DNA of 64,000 nt from Syntrophothermus lipocalidus DSM 12680 (GTDB taxonomy: Bacteria > Bacillota > Syntrophomonadia > Syntrophomonadales > Syntrophothermaceae), in the NCBI RefSeq assembly GCF_000092405.1, contig NC_014220.1, forward strand, positions 1,488,001 through 1,552,000. Direction: 5' to 3'. How positions within the stretch are numbered: position 1 is the first letter of the stretch; each line of letters begins with the position of its first letter. Below are positions 34,245 to 43,517 of the stretch, piece by piece. Both the position numbers and the translations under genes were made by a program. Below the pieces are notes generated by a model that saw only the letters and a list, made by a program, of their open reading frames with translations, was not told the DNA's origin and made no database searches.

Positions 34245-35243
34245 ATGAAGCTCAATGAGATTGGTGAAATCGGGTTGATCCAACGAATTACGAACCGCTT
34301 GAACTCGGTTAACCAGCGTACAGTGCTCGGCATAGGGGATGATGCCGCTGTCGTTGAGGTTAGCGGCAATAAGCTGTTGGTGATAACCACCGATATGCTG
34401 GTAGAAGGTTCCCATTTCATCTGGGAAAAGATATCGGCCCGTGATCTGGGTTACAAATCCCTGGCCGTGAATCTTAGTGACGTGGCCGCCATGGGAGGAA
34501 AACCTTTACACGCTGTGGTTGCGCTGGGCCTACCCAGCTCTTTGCAGGTAGAAGATATCGACGCTTTTTATGACGGGATGGAGGAACTCGCTTCACGGTA
34601 TGGAGTAGACATTATCGGGGGGGACATCACGGCTTCCCCCTCGAGTTTGGTAGTCAGCCTTACGGTGGTGGGCGAGGTAGATCCGGCGCACTTGGTAACC
34701 CAGGCCGGAGCGGCTGAAGGTGATCTGGTAGCTGTGACCGGCGAGCTGGGCAGTTCTGCTGCCGGGCTGGCTATTTTACTAAACGAGTTGCCGAGAGTCA
34801 GTTCACCTGCTCGTGAACTTGCTTTGACCAGACATCTCCGCCCTCAGCCCCGCGTAGAGGCAGGCCAGGAACTCGCCGCAACCGGCAGAGTCCACGCCAT
34901 GAAAGACATAAGTGACGGCTTAGCGAAGGAGCTGAATACTATCGCTACCGCCAGCAAAAAGATGATACTGATCAAGGCAGAGACTATTCCTGTATCTCCT
35001 GCCGCCGCAGCTGTAGCAATCGAACTCGGTCAGGACCCTTTGCCTATGGCCCTTACCGGCGGCGAGGACTACGAACTGGTATTAACGTTCAGCCGAGGAG
35101 AATGGGAACTCATACGCACGATTTGTCAGAAACTGGATGTGCCCGTCCATGTGATCGGCGAGGTGATGACTGGGGAAGGGGTTTTCCTCGAGAAATCGGG
35201 AGTCAGAGCTCGGCTGACTCCTGGCGGGTACTCCCATTTTTGA
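34245..35243 (+). CDS. thiL: Thiamine-monophosphate kinase
   Basis: 332 aa PurM-like ATP-dependent kinase with GIGDDAAVV, TTDMLVEGSHF, GYKSLAVNLSDVAAMGG, GGDITASP, MKDISDGLAKEL and LTGGEDYELVLTF. It converts ThMP to TPP, the ligand of the riboswitch upstream. It is co-transcribed with thiM. The 241 bp after its stop (35244-35484), up to the convergent lysC, hold no gene I can support. Confidence 0.96.
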   Translation: MKLNEIGEIGLIQRITNRLNSVNQRTVLGIGDDAAVVEVSGNKLLVITTDMLVEGSHFIWEKISARDLGYKSLAVNLSDVAAMGGKPLHAVVALGLPSSLQVEDIDAFYDGMEELASRYGVDIIGGDITASPSSLVVSLTVVGEVDPAHLVTQAGAAEGDLVAVTGELGSSAAGLAILLNELPRVSSPARELALTRHLRPQPRVEAGQELAATGRVHAMKDISDGLAKELNTIATASKKMILIKAETIPVSPAAAAVAIELGQDPLPMALTGGEDYELVLTFSRGEWELIRTICQKLDVPVHVIGEVMTGEGVFLEKSGVRARLTPGGYSHF

Positions 35244-35484
35244 AGAGTAGCCGTCCCCTCAGAACAATCAGCGAGTCTACTAAACCCGACGGAGAGTGCA
35301 ACCAAGCCCACAACGGGGGAACCGGCTAACCTGTGCTCCGATTTTAGTAAAGCCCAAGAAATCGGGGCGATTTCCTGGCTGCCATACAAAGCCGAAACAA
35401 CGTTAACTGCCTGCTTGTTCGGGTACGGATAAGCCCGAGCCCCGTAGTGTTTGCCCGTCTCTCCTAGCCCTCTTATCCACACCG

Positions 35485-36708
35485 TTATTCCTCTATTTCG
35501 TGCAGCCTGAACTTGGCATGTAAAGCATTTACCGCCTTTTCCACCGAATCGGCGTCGATTATGCAGGAAACCTTGATCTCTGAGGTGCTGATCATCTGAA
35601 TATTAATCCCCTCATCGGCTAGGGCCTCGAACATGCTGGCAGCTACTCCCGGATTGCTCTGCATCCCTGCTCCTACTATCGACACTTTGGCTACGTCTTC
35701 ACCGTACGTAAACCCGTTAGCCCCGATCTCGCCGGCTACCTTTTCTACCACCGGCAAAGCCCGGGCCAGGTCATCCCGGGTAATAGTAAATGATATGTCA
35801 TTGCGCTCGTCGCGAGTCGCGCTCTGAATTATCATGTCCACGTTTATCCCCTGCTGGGCCAGAGCTTTAAAAATAGTCTTTGCCATCCCTGGAACATCAG
35901 GCACATCGAATAAAGCGAGTTTAGCTACGTTCAAATCGTGAGCGACACCGGTTACTATTCTCCCGTTCTCCATCTCCCTACCCTCCATAATCGTAGTACC
36001 ATTTCCCCCGTTGAAGCTAGAGCGAACCTGGACTCTTACCCCGTGCAGTTTGGCAAACTCAACCGCCCGCGGCTGCATTACTACCGCCCCCAGGCTGGCC
36101 AACTCCAACATTTCGTCATAAGATATCCAGGACAACTTTTTCGCGTTAGGCACAACCCTCGGATCCGCCGTGTAAACCCCGTCCACGTCCGTGTATATAT
36201 CGCAGATATCCGCTTTCAGCACCGCTGCCAAAGCCACCGCCGTGGTATCCGAGCCACCGCGTCCGAGAGTGGTAATATCGCCATCGCCAGTCATGCCTTG
36301 AAACCCTGCGACCACAACCACATTGCCCTCTCGTAATTCCTTCCATATGCGGTCGGGGTGGATCTTACTAATCCGAGCTTTGGTGTGAAGGGTGTCAGTA
36401 TAGATACCTGCCTGCCAACCGGTCAAGGAAACAGCTTTACAGCCCATGTTATTGAGCGTCAGGGCCAACAAAGCCGCCGATTGCTGCTCGCCTGTAGCCA
36501 AAAGCATATCTATTTCGCGCTCGCTGAGTAACGGTCCTATCTGCTTCGCGAGATTTAATATCTCGTCAGTCGTATCCCCCATAGCCGAAACCACGACTAC
36601 CACTCGGTTGCCGTTGTCCTTCTCTGCCTTAACCCTCCTGGCTACGTTCTTGATCCTCTCCACCGAAGCTACGGAACTACCGCCGAATTTCTGCACAACT
36701 AAAGACAA
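35485..36708 (-). CDS. lysC: Aspartate kinase
   Basis: 407 aa, TTG start with AAGGAG 10 bp upstream. The N-terminal VVQKFGGSSVAS and TTLGRGGSDTTAVALA are catalytic motifs; two C-terminal ACT domains (about residues 265-330 and 345-400) indicate feedback control by lysine and/or threonine. It catalyses the first step of the aspartate family. It lies 88 bp downstream of hom. The length matches the single-polypeptide alpha form that may have an internal beta start. Confidence 0.96.
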   Translation of the reverse strand: MSLVVQKFGGSSVASVERIKNVARRVKAEKDNGNRVVVVVSAMGDTTDEILNLAKQIGPLLSEREIDMLLATGEQQSAALLALTLNNMGCKAVSLTGWQAGIYTDTLHTKARISKIHPDRIWKELREGNVVVVAGFQGMTGDGDITTLGRGGSDTTAVALAAVLKADICDIYTDVDGVYTADPRVVPNAKKLSWISYDEMLELASLGAVVMQPRAVEFAKLHGVRVQVRSSFNGGNGTTIMEGREMENGRIVTGVAHDLNVAKLALFDVPDVPGMAKTIFKALAQQGINVDMIIQSATRDERNDISFTITRDDLARALPVVEKVAGEIGANGFTYGEDVAKVSIVGAGMQSNPGVAASMFEALADEGINIQMISTSEIKVSCIIDADSVEKAVNALHAKFRLHEIEE

Positions 36709-36796
36709 TTCATGGTCACTCCTTTTCCCTTGCGGCTCGTTCTTGCAATATGATGGTCACTATCATTGTATTGATGTATCTAATCACTTGCCCCTT

Positions 36797-38089
36797 TCAA
36801 ACTTTACTATCTTCGCCTTCCACCCGGATGACGTTGCAAATCTCTGCCACTATACTCATTTCTCCCAACACCATCAGGGCATCTCGCAGGTCAGATTCAG
36901 GAACTCTATGGGTCACTAAGACCAGCTGGGCGAACTCCTCGCCGCTTGTCTTCTGCAGCACGGTAGCTATGCTCAGCTGATGGCTGCCAAAAACCCCGGC
37001 GATGGCCGCCAATACCCCAGGGCGGTCCTTAACCAGCATCCGAATATAGAACTTGCTCTCCACTTTGTCGATAGGAATAATCTCCTTGGCTTCAAAACAA
37101 GTACAGCCCAGCATGCCGGTGGTACCATGACTGAGGTTATGGCATATCTCCATTATGTCTCCCACCACCGCGCTAGCAGTGGGCATCTGCCCTGCCCCTC
37201 TTCCAAAGAACATGACTTCTCCCACCGCGTCCCCGTTCACGAATACGGCGTTGTAAACCCCCTTTACCGCGGCCAGAGGGTGGTGCATAGGTATGAAAGC
37301 CGGGTGGACCCGGGCTTGCACCCGGCCGTCGATTTCCTGCGCGATAGCCAGGAGCTTCACCACATAGCCCAATTCATAACCGTACTTGATATCTAAAGGG
37401 CTTAAACGGGTAATTCCTTCAACGTAAACGTTTTCGAACGTAACCCGGCTGTTGAAGGCGATCGAAGCCAGGATGGCAATTTTACGAGCAGCATCATAGC
37501 CTTCTACGTCTGAAGTAGGATCAGCTTCAGCATACCCCAGTTCCTGCGCCTCTTTCAAAGCCCTCGAAAACTCTAGGCCTTCCTCGCTCATCTTAGTAAG
37601 GATGTAGTTGGTTGTCCCGTTAACAATCCCCATTACTTCTTTGATTCGATTGGCACCTAGCGAATGCTTCAAAGGATAAATTAAGGGGATGCCCCCACCA
37701 ACACTGGCTTCAAAAAAGAAGTCCACCTTGTTCTCTTCAGCTGCGGCCAGCAGTTCCTGCCCGTGGACCGCTATTAAATCTTTATTGGCAGTCACCACGT
37801 TCTTGCCTTTGCGTAACGCCTGCAAAATAAAGGTTCGAGCCGGTTCGATGCCTCCTATGAGTTCTACAACAACACTTATATGGTCATCATCCAGTATGTC
37901 TTTGATATCGGCGCAAAGGACGTCTTCGCTTAAACCTAGACTCAAAACCTTCTCCGGGTCTTTTTCGAGGATTCGCTTGATCGCGACTCCTTGTCCGGTA
38001 CGGAGCGAAATAACATCCCGGTTTGAGGCTAAAAGCTTGACCACACCGGATCCAACCGTTCCACAACCCAAGAGGCCAATATTAACCAC
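36797..38089 (-). CDS. hom: Homoserine dehydrogenase
   Basis: 430 aa from a GTG at 38089 with GAGGAGG 6 bp upstream; the open frame continues 14 codons further without an SD. NAD(P)-binding GLLGCGTVGSGV, the catalytic region TANKDLIAVHG, GIVNGTTNYIL and EADPTSDVEGYDAA are present, followed by a C-terminal ACT domain from about 345. It reduces aspartate semialdehyde to homoserine. With lysC it forms a two-gene unit driven by the promoter at 38179. Confidence 0.96.
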   Translation of the reverse strand: MVNIGLLGCGTVGSGVVKLLASNRDVISLRTGQGVAIKRILEKDPEKVLSLGLSEDVLCADIKDILDDDHISVVVELIGGIEPARTFILQALRKGKNVVTANKDLIAVHGQELLAAAEENKVDFFFEASVGGGIPLIYPLKHSLGANRIKEVMGIVNGTTNYILTKMSEEGLEFSRALKEAQELGYAEADPTSDVEGYDAARKIAILASIAFNSRVTFENVYVEGITRLSPLDIKYGYELGYVVKLLAIAQEIDGRVQARVHPAFIPMHHPLAAVKGVYNAVFVNGDAVGEVMFFGRGAGQMPTASAVVGDIMEICHNLSHGTTGMLGCTCFEAKEIIPIDKVESKFYIRMLVKDRPGVLAAIAGVFGSHQLSIATVLQKTSGEEFAQLVLVTHRVPESDLRDALMVLGEMSIVAEICNVIRVEGEDSKV

Positions 38090-38178
38090 GATACTACCTC
38101 CTCTGTGACTGATAACCCTATCCTTGATCACTCTAAATGCAGGGAAAACGGTCGAACTTTCATCCGCCCGACGGTGAC

Positions 38179-38184
38179 ATTATA
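38179..38184 (-). promoter_or_regulatory. Extended -10 promoter of hom-lysC
   Basis: TGC-TATAAT on the minus strand, an extended -10 with a weak -35 (GTCAAA-like), about 90 bp upstream of the hom start. Confidence 0.6.
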
Positions 38185-38218
38185 GCATACCGGCCCCTGG
38201 ATTTGACACTTGCCACGC

Positions 38219-38243
38219 AAAAAACCGGGTAACTTACCCGGTT
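38219..38243 (-). terminator. Intrinsic terminator upstream of hom
   Basis: CCGGGTA/TACCCGG stem extended by A-T pairs, followed by TTTTTT on the minus strand. It ends the unknown gene at 38300-38653 before the hom promoter. Confidence 0.85.
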
Positions 38244-38299
38244 CACCACCATGCCCCCCTTCGCCTCTCGCTTGCTCGAAGAGACAGCCAGCAACAGCC

Positions 38300-38653
38300 C
38301 TAATCCTCAAATATGACATAGGCCAGGAACTTATCTCCTCGCGGCAGCGATACCTTGAATACCCTCACCAACTGAACCTCATAGGGGACATTCTTGGCAT
38401 TGCTCATCACTTCAGAAAAATCATCCAGATCTTTTCCAAGGTCTATCAGTTTTTTGGTTTCAAAAACTACACAATTCTGGCGCAGAAACTTCTCTTCTTC
38501 CTGAATGAACAAGGCCAGAGTAAACGACCTATCCATCTTGTCCCAGTCCAGGTATAAAATATCCAGCACCCTGTATATCTCTTCTTTAATCAACTGGTTG
38601 ATCTCCGACTCAAAATTAGGAACTTTGCTCTTCAAGGTTATCAACCGCTTCAC
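38300..38653 (-). CDS. Protein of unknown function downstream of spoIVA
   Basis: 117 aa from a GTG with GAGGGGGG 8 bp upstream (the frame is open for 7 more codons). It is charged and probably helical, with two beta-like hydrophobic stretches (RSFTLALFIQEE, LAYVIFED) and no membrane segment. No family is recognised. It is followed directly by a terminator. Its position after spoIVA raises, but does not prove, a sporulation link. Confidence 0.6.
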   Translation of the reverse strand: MKRLITLKSKVPNFESEINQLIKEEIYRVLDILYLDWDKMDRSFTLALFIQEEEKFLRQNCVVFETKKLIDLGKDLDDFSEVMSNAKNVPYEVQLVRVFKVSLPRGDKFLAYVIFED

Positions 38654-38884
38654 CCTGACAAGCCCCCCTCTCACTACGTTTTTATTATTTCGCCAAGCTG
38701 GCTTCTCATTCCTGCTTGGGCAATCTTCATAAGATATTGTTCCATCTATTGCCCCAACGGGGGCAGCTCAAACTCGGACCACTGAATCTGTTCGGGAAGC
38801 TTCAAGTACAGCAAAAAAGGCTGGTATCGACCAGCCTCACACAGAGCTCTCGCAGTTGCCTTGGCCTCGTTCTTTAAACTGATA
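38654..38884 (-). other. Gap after spoIVA with two in-frame micro-ORFs and a terminator
   Basis: A frame open for about 50 codons ends in TAG, is followed at once by ATG and a 23-codon peptide (reads MEQYLMKIAQAGMRSQLGEI at its start), then TAG-TGA. The two segments share one frame. The first lacks ATG/GTG/TTG near its 5' end and spans the terminator at 38813-38836, so it may be chance or a decayed gene. Confidence 0.35.
38813..38836 (-). terminator. Intrinsic terminator after spoIVA
   Basis: GGCTGGT-CGAT-ACCAGCC (7-bp perfect stem) followed by TTTTTT, 49 bp after the spoIVA stop. Confidence 0.85.
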
Positions 38885-40363
38885 TCATATGATGATACAG
38901 ATTAACCCACCGCTACCCTCATTTACTATCCGCTGAAGGGTATCTTGGAGTTTGACCTGGGCGTTTTCTGGCATCCGGTGAAGCTTGTTCTGTATTCCCT
39001 CTCTCACCAGGTCATGAAGTGATTTTCCGAAAATATTGGAGTCCCATATCTTCTTGGGATCCTCCTCAAACTCCTCCAACATGTACTTTACCAGTTCTTC
39101 ACACTGTTTCTCTGTACCGATGATGGGGGTAATTTCGGTTGTAATGTCCGCTCTGATGACATGCAAAGACGGAGCCCTGGCTTTTAGTCTTACTCCAAAC
39201 CTACTGCCCTGCCGGATGAGCTCAGGTTCCTCCAAAAGCATCTCGTCCAGGCTAGGGGTTACCACGCCGTACCCGGTTTGTTTTACTTCGTCTAAGGCAG
39301 ACGAAACCTTATCAAATTCGCGTTTGGCCACACTCAAGTCTTTCATAAGCCTCAAAATGTCGTGAGTTCCTTCGACTGCAAACCCGCTGATCTCGCTGAT
39401 AACCTTATAGAACAGCTCTTCTGGTACCACAATCTCCAGGGAAGCAGCACCCGTTCCCAAGTTCATCTCTTCCACTTCTACGTAACCGACGACATCGATA
39501 TCACCCAACCGTTCAACCGCTCGTTCAACGTCCCTGACTTTCTTCACATCGTTCAAAATGTTTCTGATCGAGGTGTCGAGTTTAATCCTGAGCCAAAAGT
39601 CCTCATCCAGTTCATCTATCCAGCGCGGTAACCGCACGCGAACCTCTTGCACCGGGAATTCGTACAGTACTTCCTCCAGCACCCCGTAAAGATCCTCTAC
39701 CGAAGCCTGAGCACAGTCAATGGGTATGACCGCCACCTGGTGTTTATCTGCCAGGATATCGGCTAGCTCCATGGCTTCCCTGGAATAGGGCTGAGTAGAG
39801 TTGAGAAGAATTACGAAAGGTTTCCCCAATTCTTTTAGTTCGCTGACAACCCGATCTTCGGCCGCTTCATAGTTTTCCCTGGGTATATCCGTTATAGAAC
39901 CGTCAGTGAAGACAACTATCCCTATAGTAGAGTGATCGGTGATTACCTTACGGGTACCTATCTCGGCCGCCTCTTCGAACGGAATCTCGTAGTCATACCA
40001 AGGAGTCCTAACCATGCGCGGCTGGTCTTCCTCGATATAGCCGAGAGCCCCTTCTACAGCGTAACCGACGCAGTCGATCAGTCTGACTTTGAGGTTTATG
40101 CCGTTCCTCATATTTATTTCTATCGCTTCATTGGGTACAAACTTGGGTTCGGTGGTGGTTATCGTTTTACCGGCTCCGCTCTGAGGCAGCTCGTCCCTGG
40201 CCCTTTCTCGATCATAGATATCTTTGATATTGGGCAAAACTAAGAGATCCATGAAACGCTTGATGAAGGTGGATTTTCCGGTTCTAACGGGGCCTACTAC
40301 TCCCAGGTAAATATCACCCCCCGTTCTTTCGGCAATATCTTTCAATATATTGTTTCCTTCCAC
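38885..40363 (-). CDS. spoIVA: Stage IV sporulation protein A
   Basis: 492 aa, the conserved SpoIVA length. The N-terminal ATPase domain has Walker A GVVGPVRTGKSTFIKRF and a middle EIGTRKVITDHSTIGIVVFTDG block; the C-terminal end is hydrophobic (GSGGLICIII). SpoIVA polymerises with ATP hydrolysis on the forespore surface to form the coat basement layer. GTG start after GAGGAGGG. A sigma-E-like promoter and a palindrome lie upstream. It is a firm marker that the organism is a spore former. Confidence 0.97.
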   Translation of the reverse strand: MEGNNILKDIAERTGGDIYLGVVGPVRTGKSTFIKRFMDLLVLPNIKDIYDRERARDELPQSGAGKTITTTEPKFVPNEAIEINMRNGINLKVRLIDCVGYAVEGALGYIEEDQPRMVRTPWYDYEIPFEEAAEIGTRKVITDHSTIGIVVFTDGSITDIPRENYEAAEDRVVSELKELGKPFVILLNSTQPYSREAMELADILADKHQVAVIPIDCAQASVEDLYGVLEEVLYEFPVQEVRVRLPRWIDELDEDFWLRIKLDTSIRNILNDVKKVRDVERAVERLGDIDVVGYVEVEEMNLGTGAASLEIVVPEELFYKVISEISGFAVEGTHDILRLMKDLSVAKREFDKVSSALDEVKQTGYGVVTPSLDEMLLEEPELIRQGSRFGVRLKARAPSLHVIRADITTEITPIIGTEKQCEELVKYMLEEFEEDPKKIWDSNIFGKSLHDLVREGIQNKLHRMPENAQVKLQDTLQRIVNEGSGGLICIII

Positions 40364-40436
40364 TGACCTTCCCTCCTCGGAATAGACTTAAATCAAGATG
40401 ACCTCCACCGTATACCCAACCCCCAGCCGATGCCTG

Positions 40437-40453
40437 GTACTGTTTAACAGTAC
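40437..40453. repeat. 17-bp perfect palindrome near the spoIVA transcription start
   Basis: GTACTGTT-T-AACAGTAC, 8-bp arms with a single central base. It is 1 bp from the presumed -10 box and covers the predicted +1, a position typical of a repressor operator. Confidence 0.6.
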
Positions 40454-40454
40454 A

Positions 40455-40484
40455 AATATATGGATGACGTCCGGTATATATAAC
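40455..40484 (-). promoter_or_regulatory. Candidate sigma-E promoter of spoIVA
   Basis: GTTATATA (40484-40477), 14-bp spacer, CATATATT (40462-40455). This resembles the mother-cell sigma-E consensus (GKCATATT, 13-15 bp, CATACAMT) and fits the known sigma-E control of spoIVA. The leader is about 85 bp. Confidence 0.5.
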
Positions 40485-40494
40485 CTATTGCCAT

Positions 40495-40522
40495 AAAAAA
40501 AGTGCGGCATCTTGCCACACTT
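40495..40522 (-). terminator. Intrinsic terminator after gpsA
   Basis: AAGTGTGGCA-AGA-TGCCGCACTT with a single T-G wobble, followed by TTTTTT. It is just 3 bp after the gpsA stop. Confidence 0.9.
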
Positions 40523-40524
40523 GC

Positions 40525-41556
40525 TTACCATCCCTCTGTCATTTTCACGATTTCTTCAATCTCGTGTTTCTTCTTTCTGCGCATCAGGTCCGATACCGCC
40601 TCTAATGGGTCTTTATTGCGGAATAGAACCTGATAAGTGGCCCGGGTTATGGGCATTGTCACTTTGATTCGGCGGGCTAGTTCGTAAGCAGCTCGCGCCG
40701 TGGTCACCCCTTCCACCACCATCCCTACTTCATCTAATGCCTCCTTGAGAGTCTTACCCTGCCCAATAAGCATTCCAGCCCTGCGGTTGCGTGAATGCAA
40801 GCTGTTACAGGTAACGACCAAGTCTCCTATTCCACTCAAACCAGCAAAAGTTTGGCTACGCGCTCCCATGGCTACTCCCATGCGTGCCATTTCTGATAGG
40901 CCTCGCGTTAGAAGCGCTGCCTTCGGGTTATCGCCAAAACCTAGCCCCTCGGTGATACCCGAACCGAGAGCTATGATGTTTTTTAACGCACCGCCCAATT
41001 CAACTCCAGCTACATCTGGGTTTGTATACACCCGGAAATTCGAAGTCATAAAAACCTCTTGAACCAAGAAAGCTGTCCGCTTGTAATAAGAAGCGGAAAC
41101 CACCGCGGTCGGCATACCCTGCCCGACTTCTTCAGCGTGGCTGGGGCCTGATAACACCGCGTATCTGTTGATGATTTCCTCGCCTAAGACCTGGGCCACT
41201 ACCTGGCTCATACGCAAGTAGGTTTTGAGTTCCAATCCTTTAGCGGTATTCACGATTACAGTTCGAGGCCCTAGCCAAGGTTTTAATTTTAGGGTCACTT
41301 CCCTCACAGCCTGTGAGGGCACCGAAATGACAACCAGCCAGGCCCCGCTTATCGCTTCTTTCATATCAGTGGTCATCGAAACCGTTTCCGGAAGAAACAC
41401 TCCTGGTAAAAACCGGCGATTCTCTCTCGTCTTTTCTATATCCAAAACGCCGTCTTCAGGGCGACCCCACAAGCAAACCGAATACCCTTTATTACCCAAC
41501 AACCCGGCCAAAGCTGTCCCCCAGCTTCCTGCTCCCAGTACCGCAATTTTCTTCAT
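40525..41556 (-). CDS. gpsA: Glycerol-3-phosphate dehydrogenase (NAD(P)+)
   Basis: 343 aa. The Rossmann motif GAGSWGTALAGLLG is at the N-terminus; VNTAKGLEL, LSGPSHAEEV, GALKNIIALGSGI and SGIGDLVVTC are family signatures. It reduces dihydroxyacetone phosphate to sn-glycerol-3-phosphate for phospholipids. It is directly downstream of plsY, which uses the product, in a der-plsY-gpsA order common in Firmicutes. Confidence 0.97.
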   Translation of the reverse strand: MKKIAVLGAGSWGTALAGLLGNKGYSVCLWGRPEDGVLDIEKTRENRRFLPGVFLPETVSMTTDMKEAISGAWLVVISVPSQAVREVTLKLKPWLGPRTVIVNTAKGLELKTYLRMSQVVAQVLGEEIINRYAVLSGPSHAEEVGQGMPTAVVSASYYKRTAFLVQEVFMTSNFRVYTNPDVAGVELGGALKNIIALGSGITEGLGFGDNPKAALLTRGLSEMARMGVAMGARSQTFAGLSGIGDLVVTCNSLHSRNRRAGMLIGQGKTLKEALDEVGMVVEGVTTARAAYELARRIKVTMPITRATYQVLFRNKDPLEAVSDLMRRKKKHEIEEIVKMTEGW

Positions 41557-41565
41557 TACTACCCG

Positions 41566-42159
41566 TTACCCTCCCAAACTGCCCCGACCCAAGCGCGGTT
41601 CCTGCCCTCTGCGCAGGCGTTCGATATTTTCACGGTGCTTGTATACGACAATCAACGTCAATACGAAGCCTGCCAGCACCAACACCCACGATTGGTAAAT
41701 GACTGCCACCATTATGGGGTTAATCACAGCCGCGGCAAGAGACCCCAACGATACTATCCTAGACACGGCAACGGTGACCAAAAAGAGAATTATCAGAAAC
41801 ACTGCTGCCTTCGGAACCAGGTATATGAGCACCCCGCCGGAAGTAGCTACCCCTTTTCCTCCTTTGAATTTCAAGAACACCGGCCAGCAGTGCCCGATCA
41901 CCGCTACTACCCCGCAAACGCAAGCTAGGGGCACGCCCCCCTGAACCATACCCAGCCAAGCCGGGAAAATCCCTTTCGCTATATCCAGAGCCGCGGCCAA
42001 TAAACCGCATTTGACCCCAGCGGTACGAAGAACATTGGTAGCACCAACATTGCCGCTGCCCCGAGCCCTGACATCAACCTCTGCAAAGCACTTCCCGACC
42101 AAATAAGAAAAAGGTATTGCCCCGATAAGATAGGCTGCCAGCACCACCAAAACATTCAT
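41566..42159 (-). CDS. plsY: Acyl-phosphate:glycerol-3-phosphate acyltransferase
   Basis: 197 aa from the ATG whose product starts MNVLVVLAAYLIGAIPFSYLVGK, matching other PlsY N-termini; an ATG six codons earlier is less likely. Family motifs are GSGNVGATNVLR, FKGGKGVATSGGV and a C-terminal RHRENIERL-like stretch (KHRENIERLRRG). It is a five-helix membrane enzyme making lysophosphatidic acid. It depends on acyl-phosphate from PlsX, not in this window. Confidence 0.96.
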   Translation of the reverse strand: MNVLVVLAAYLIGAIPFSYLVGKCFAEVDVRARGSGNVGATNVLRTAGVKCGLLAAALDIAKGIFPAWLGMVQGGVPLACVCGVVAVIGHCWPVFLKFKGGKGVATSGGVLIYLVPKAAVFLIILFLVTVAVSRIVSLGSLAAAVINPIMVAVIYQSWVLVLAGFVLTLIVVYKHRENIERLRRGQEPRLGRGSLGG

Positions 42160-42188
42160 CCTAACCCATCCCCACATCCAAATTCAAT

Positions 42189-43517
42189 TCACTTCTGATA
42201 CCGGCTCTCTCGCTGCCGGAGCACTAAACGAATTGGCGTCCCTTCAAACCCAAAATTTTCCCGCAATGTATTTTCTAAATACCGCAAGTAAGAAAAGTGC
42301 AATTCCTCTGGATGATTAACAAACAAAGCAAACGAAGGTGGTCCTGTCTTTATCTGGGTGATGTAGAAGATGTTAACTCTCTTCTTCCCTCCACCCGGAG
42401 GGGGGTTTACCGCCACCGCCTCGCGCAACACCTTGTTTAGCTCGGCGGTGGGCACCTTCCGCCAGTACTGTTCTGCGACGAAATCGACAACTTCTATAAC
42501 CTGTTTCACCCTTTGACCGGTCAACGCGGATATGTATAGAATGGGTGAGTAGGCCAGGAACTTGAGTTCTTCGCGAATGAGGTCGTCAAATTCCTTCATG
42601 GTCCTTTCGGTTTTTTTAACCAGGTCCCATTTGTTGACTATAATTATATTAGATTTGCCCGCTTCGTGTACAAATCCTGCAATCTTTTTGTCCTGTTCGG
42701 TTACTCTTTCGGTGGCATCGAGAATTATTAAAACCACATCCGATCTCTCCACCGCCCGCAAGGCCCTTAGAACACTATACCGCTCTGTTGGTTCTTTGAT
42801 TCGCGACTTGCGCCTGATACCGGCGGTATCGATCAAAACGTAGCGGTTGCCCCCATACCGAAAAGGAGTATCGATCGCGTCCCTTGTAGTTCCGGGAATC
42901 TCGCTGACTATCACCCTTTCCTCACCGATGAGCCGGTTCAATAGAGATGATTTTCCCACATTAGGACGACCCACGAGCGCAATACGGACTGCCAGTTCAT
43001 CCTTTTCCTCTTCCTCGGCCGGCGGTAACAGGGCAATGACGGCGTCCAACAGCTCATCCGTGTTCATGCCGTGAATAGCAGAAACCGGGATCGGCTCGCC
43101 CAAACCCAAACGATAAAAATCCAGGTACCCCAGGTGCTTCTTGAAATCTTCCACTTTGTTGGCCGCCAGTACTACCGGCTTGTTGGCTCGCCGCAGAATC
43201 CCGGCTACCATCTCATCCTCCGGCGTTACCCCTTCCCGAGCGTCTACCACCATCACTATTACGTCCGCTTCTTCTATGGCCAGTTCGGATTGTTTCTTGA
43301 CTTCGGGTGCGAGAATGTCCCCTTCTTCAAACCGGATCCCTCCTGTATCAACCACGATAAACTCTCTCCCCGCCCACTCGGCTTGTTCGTAAATGCGGTC
43401 TCGGGTTACACCAGGAGTATCTTCCACTATCGCTTTTCTCAAACCAGCCATACGGTTAAACAGCGTAGATTTACCTACATTCGGCCTCCCTACCAACGCC
43501 ACTATCGCCCTGGCCAT
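42189..43517 (-). CDS. der: Ribosome assembly GTPase Der (EngA)
   Basis: 442 aa with two tandem G domains, each with GRPNVGKST/S (residues about 9 and 182), DTPGVTRD and EIPGTTRD, and NKxD motifs (AANKVED, VNKWDLV), plus a C-terminal KH-like domain. Der acts in 50S subunit maturation and is essential in most bacteria. Its 5' end overlaps the preceding gene's 3' end by 16 bp. Confidence 0.97.
   Translation of the reverse strand: MARAIVALVGRPNVGKSTLFNRMAGLRKAIVEDTPGVTRDRIYEQAEWAGREFIVVDTGGIRFEEGDILAPEVKKQSELAIEEADVIVMVVDAREGVTPEDEMVAGILRRANKPVVLAANKVEDFKKHLGYLDFYRLGLGEPIPVSAIHGMNTDELLDAVIALLPPAEEEEKDELAVRIALVGRPNVGKSSLLNRLIGEERVIVSEIPGTTRDAIDTPFRYGGNRYVLIDTAGIRRKSRIKEPTERYSVLRALRAVERSDVVLIILDATERVTEQDKKIAGFVHEAGKSNIIIVNKWDLVKKTERTMKEFDDLIREELKFLAYSPILYISALTGQRVKQVIEVVDFVAEQYWRKVPTAELNKVLREAVAVNPPPGGGKKRVNIFYITQIKTGPPSFALFVNHPEELHFSYLRYLENTLRENFGFEGTPIRLVLRQRESRYQK

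Noticed and set aside
35126-35482. 118-codon minus-strand frame between lysC and thiL
   Set aside because: It overlaps the end of thiL on the opposite strand, has no SD, and its product resembles no family; probably chance.
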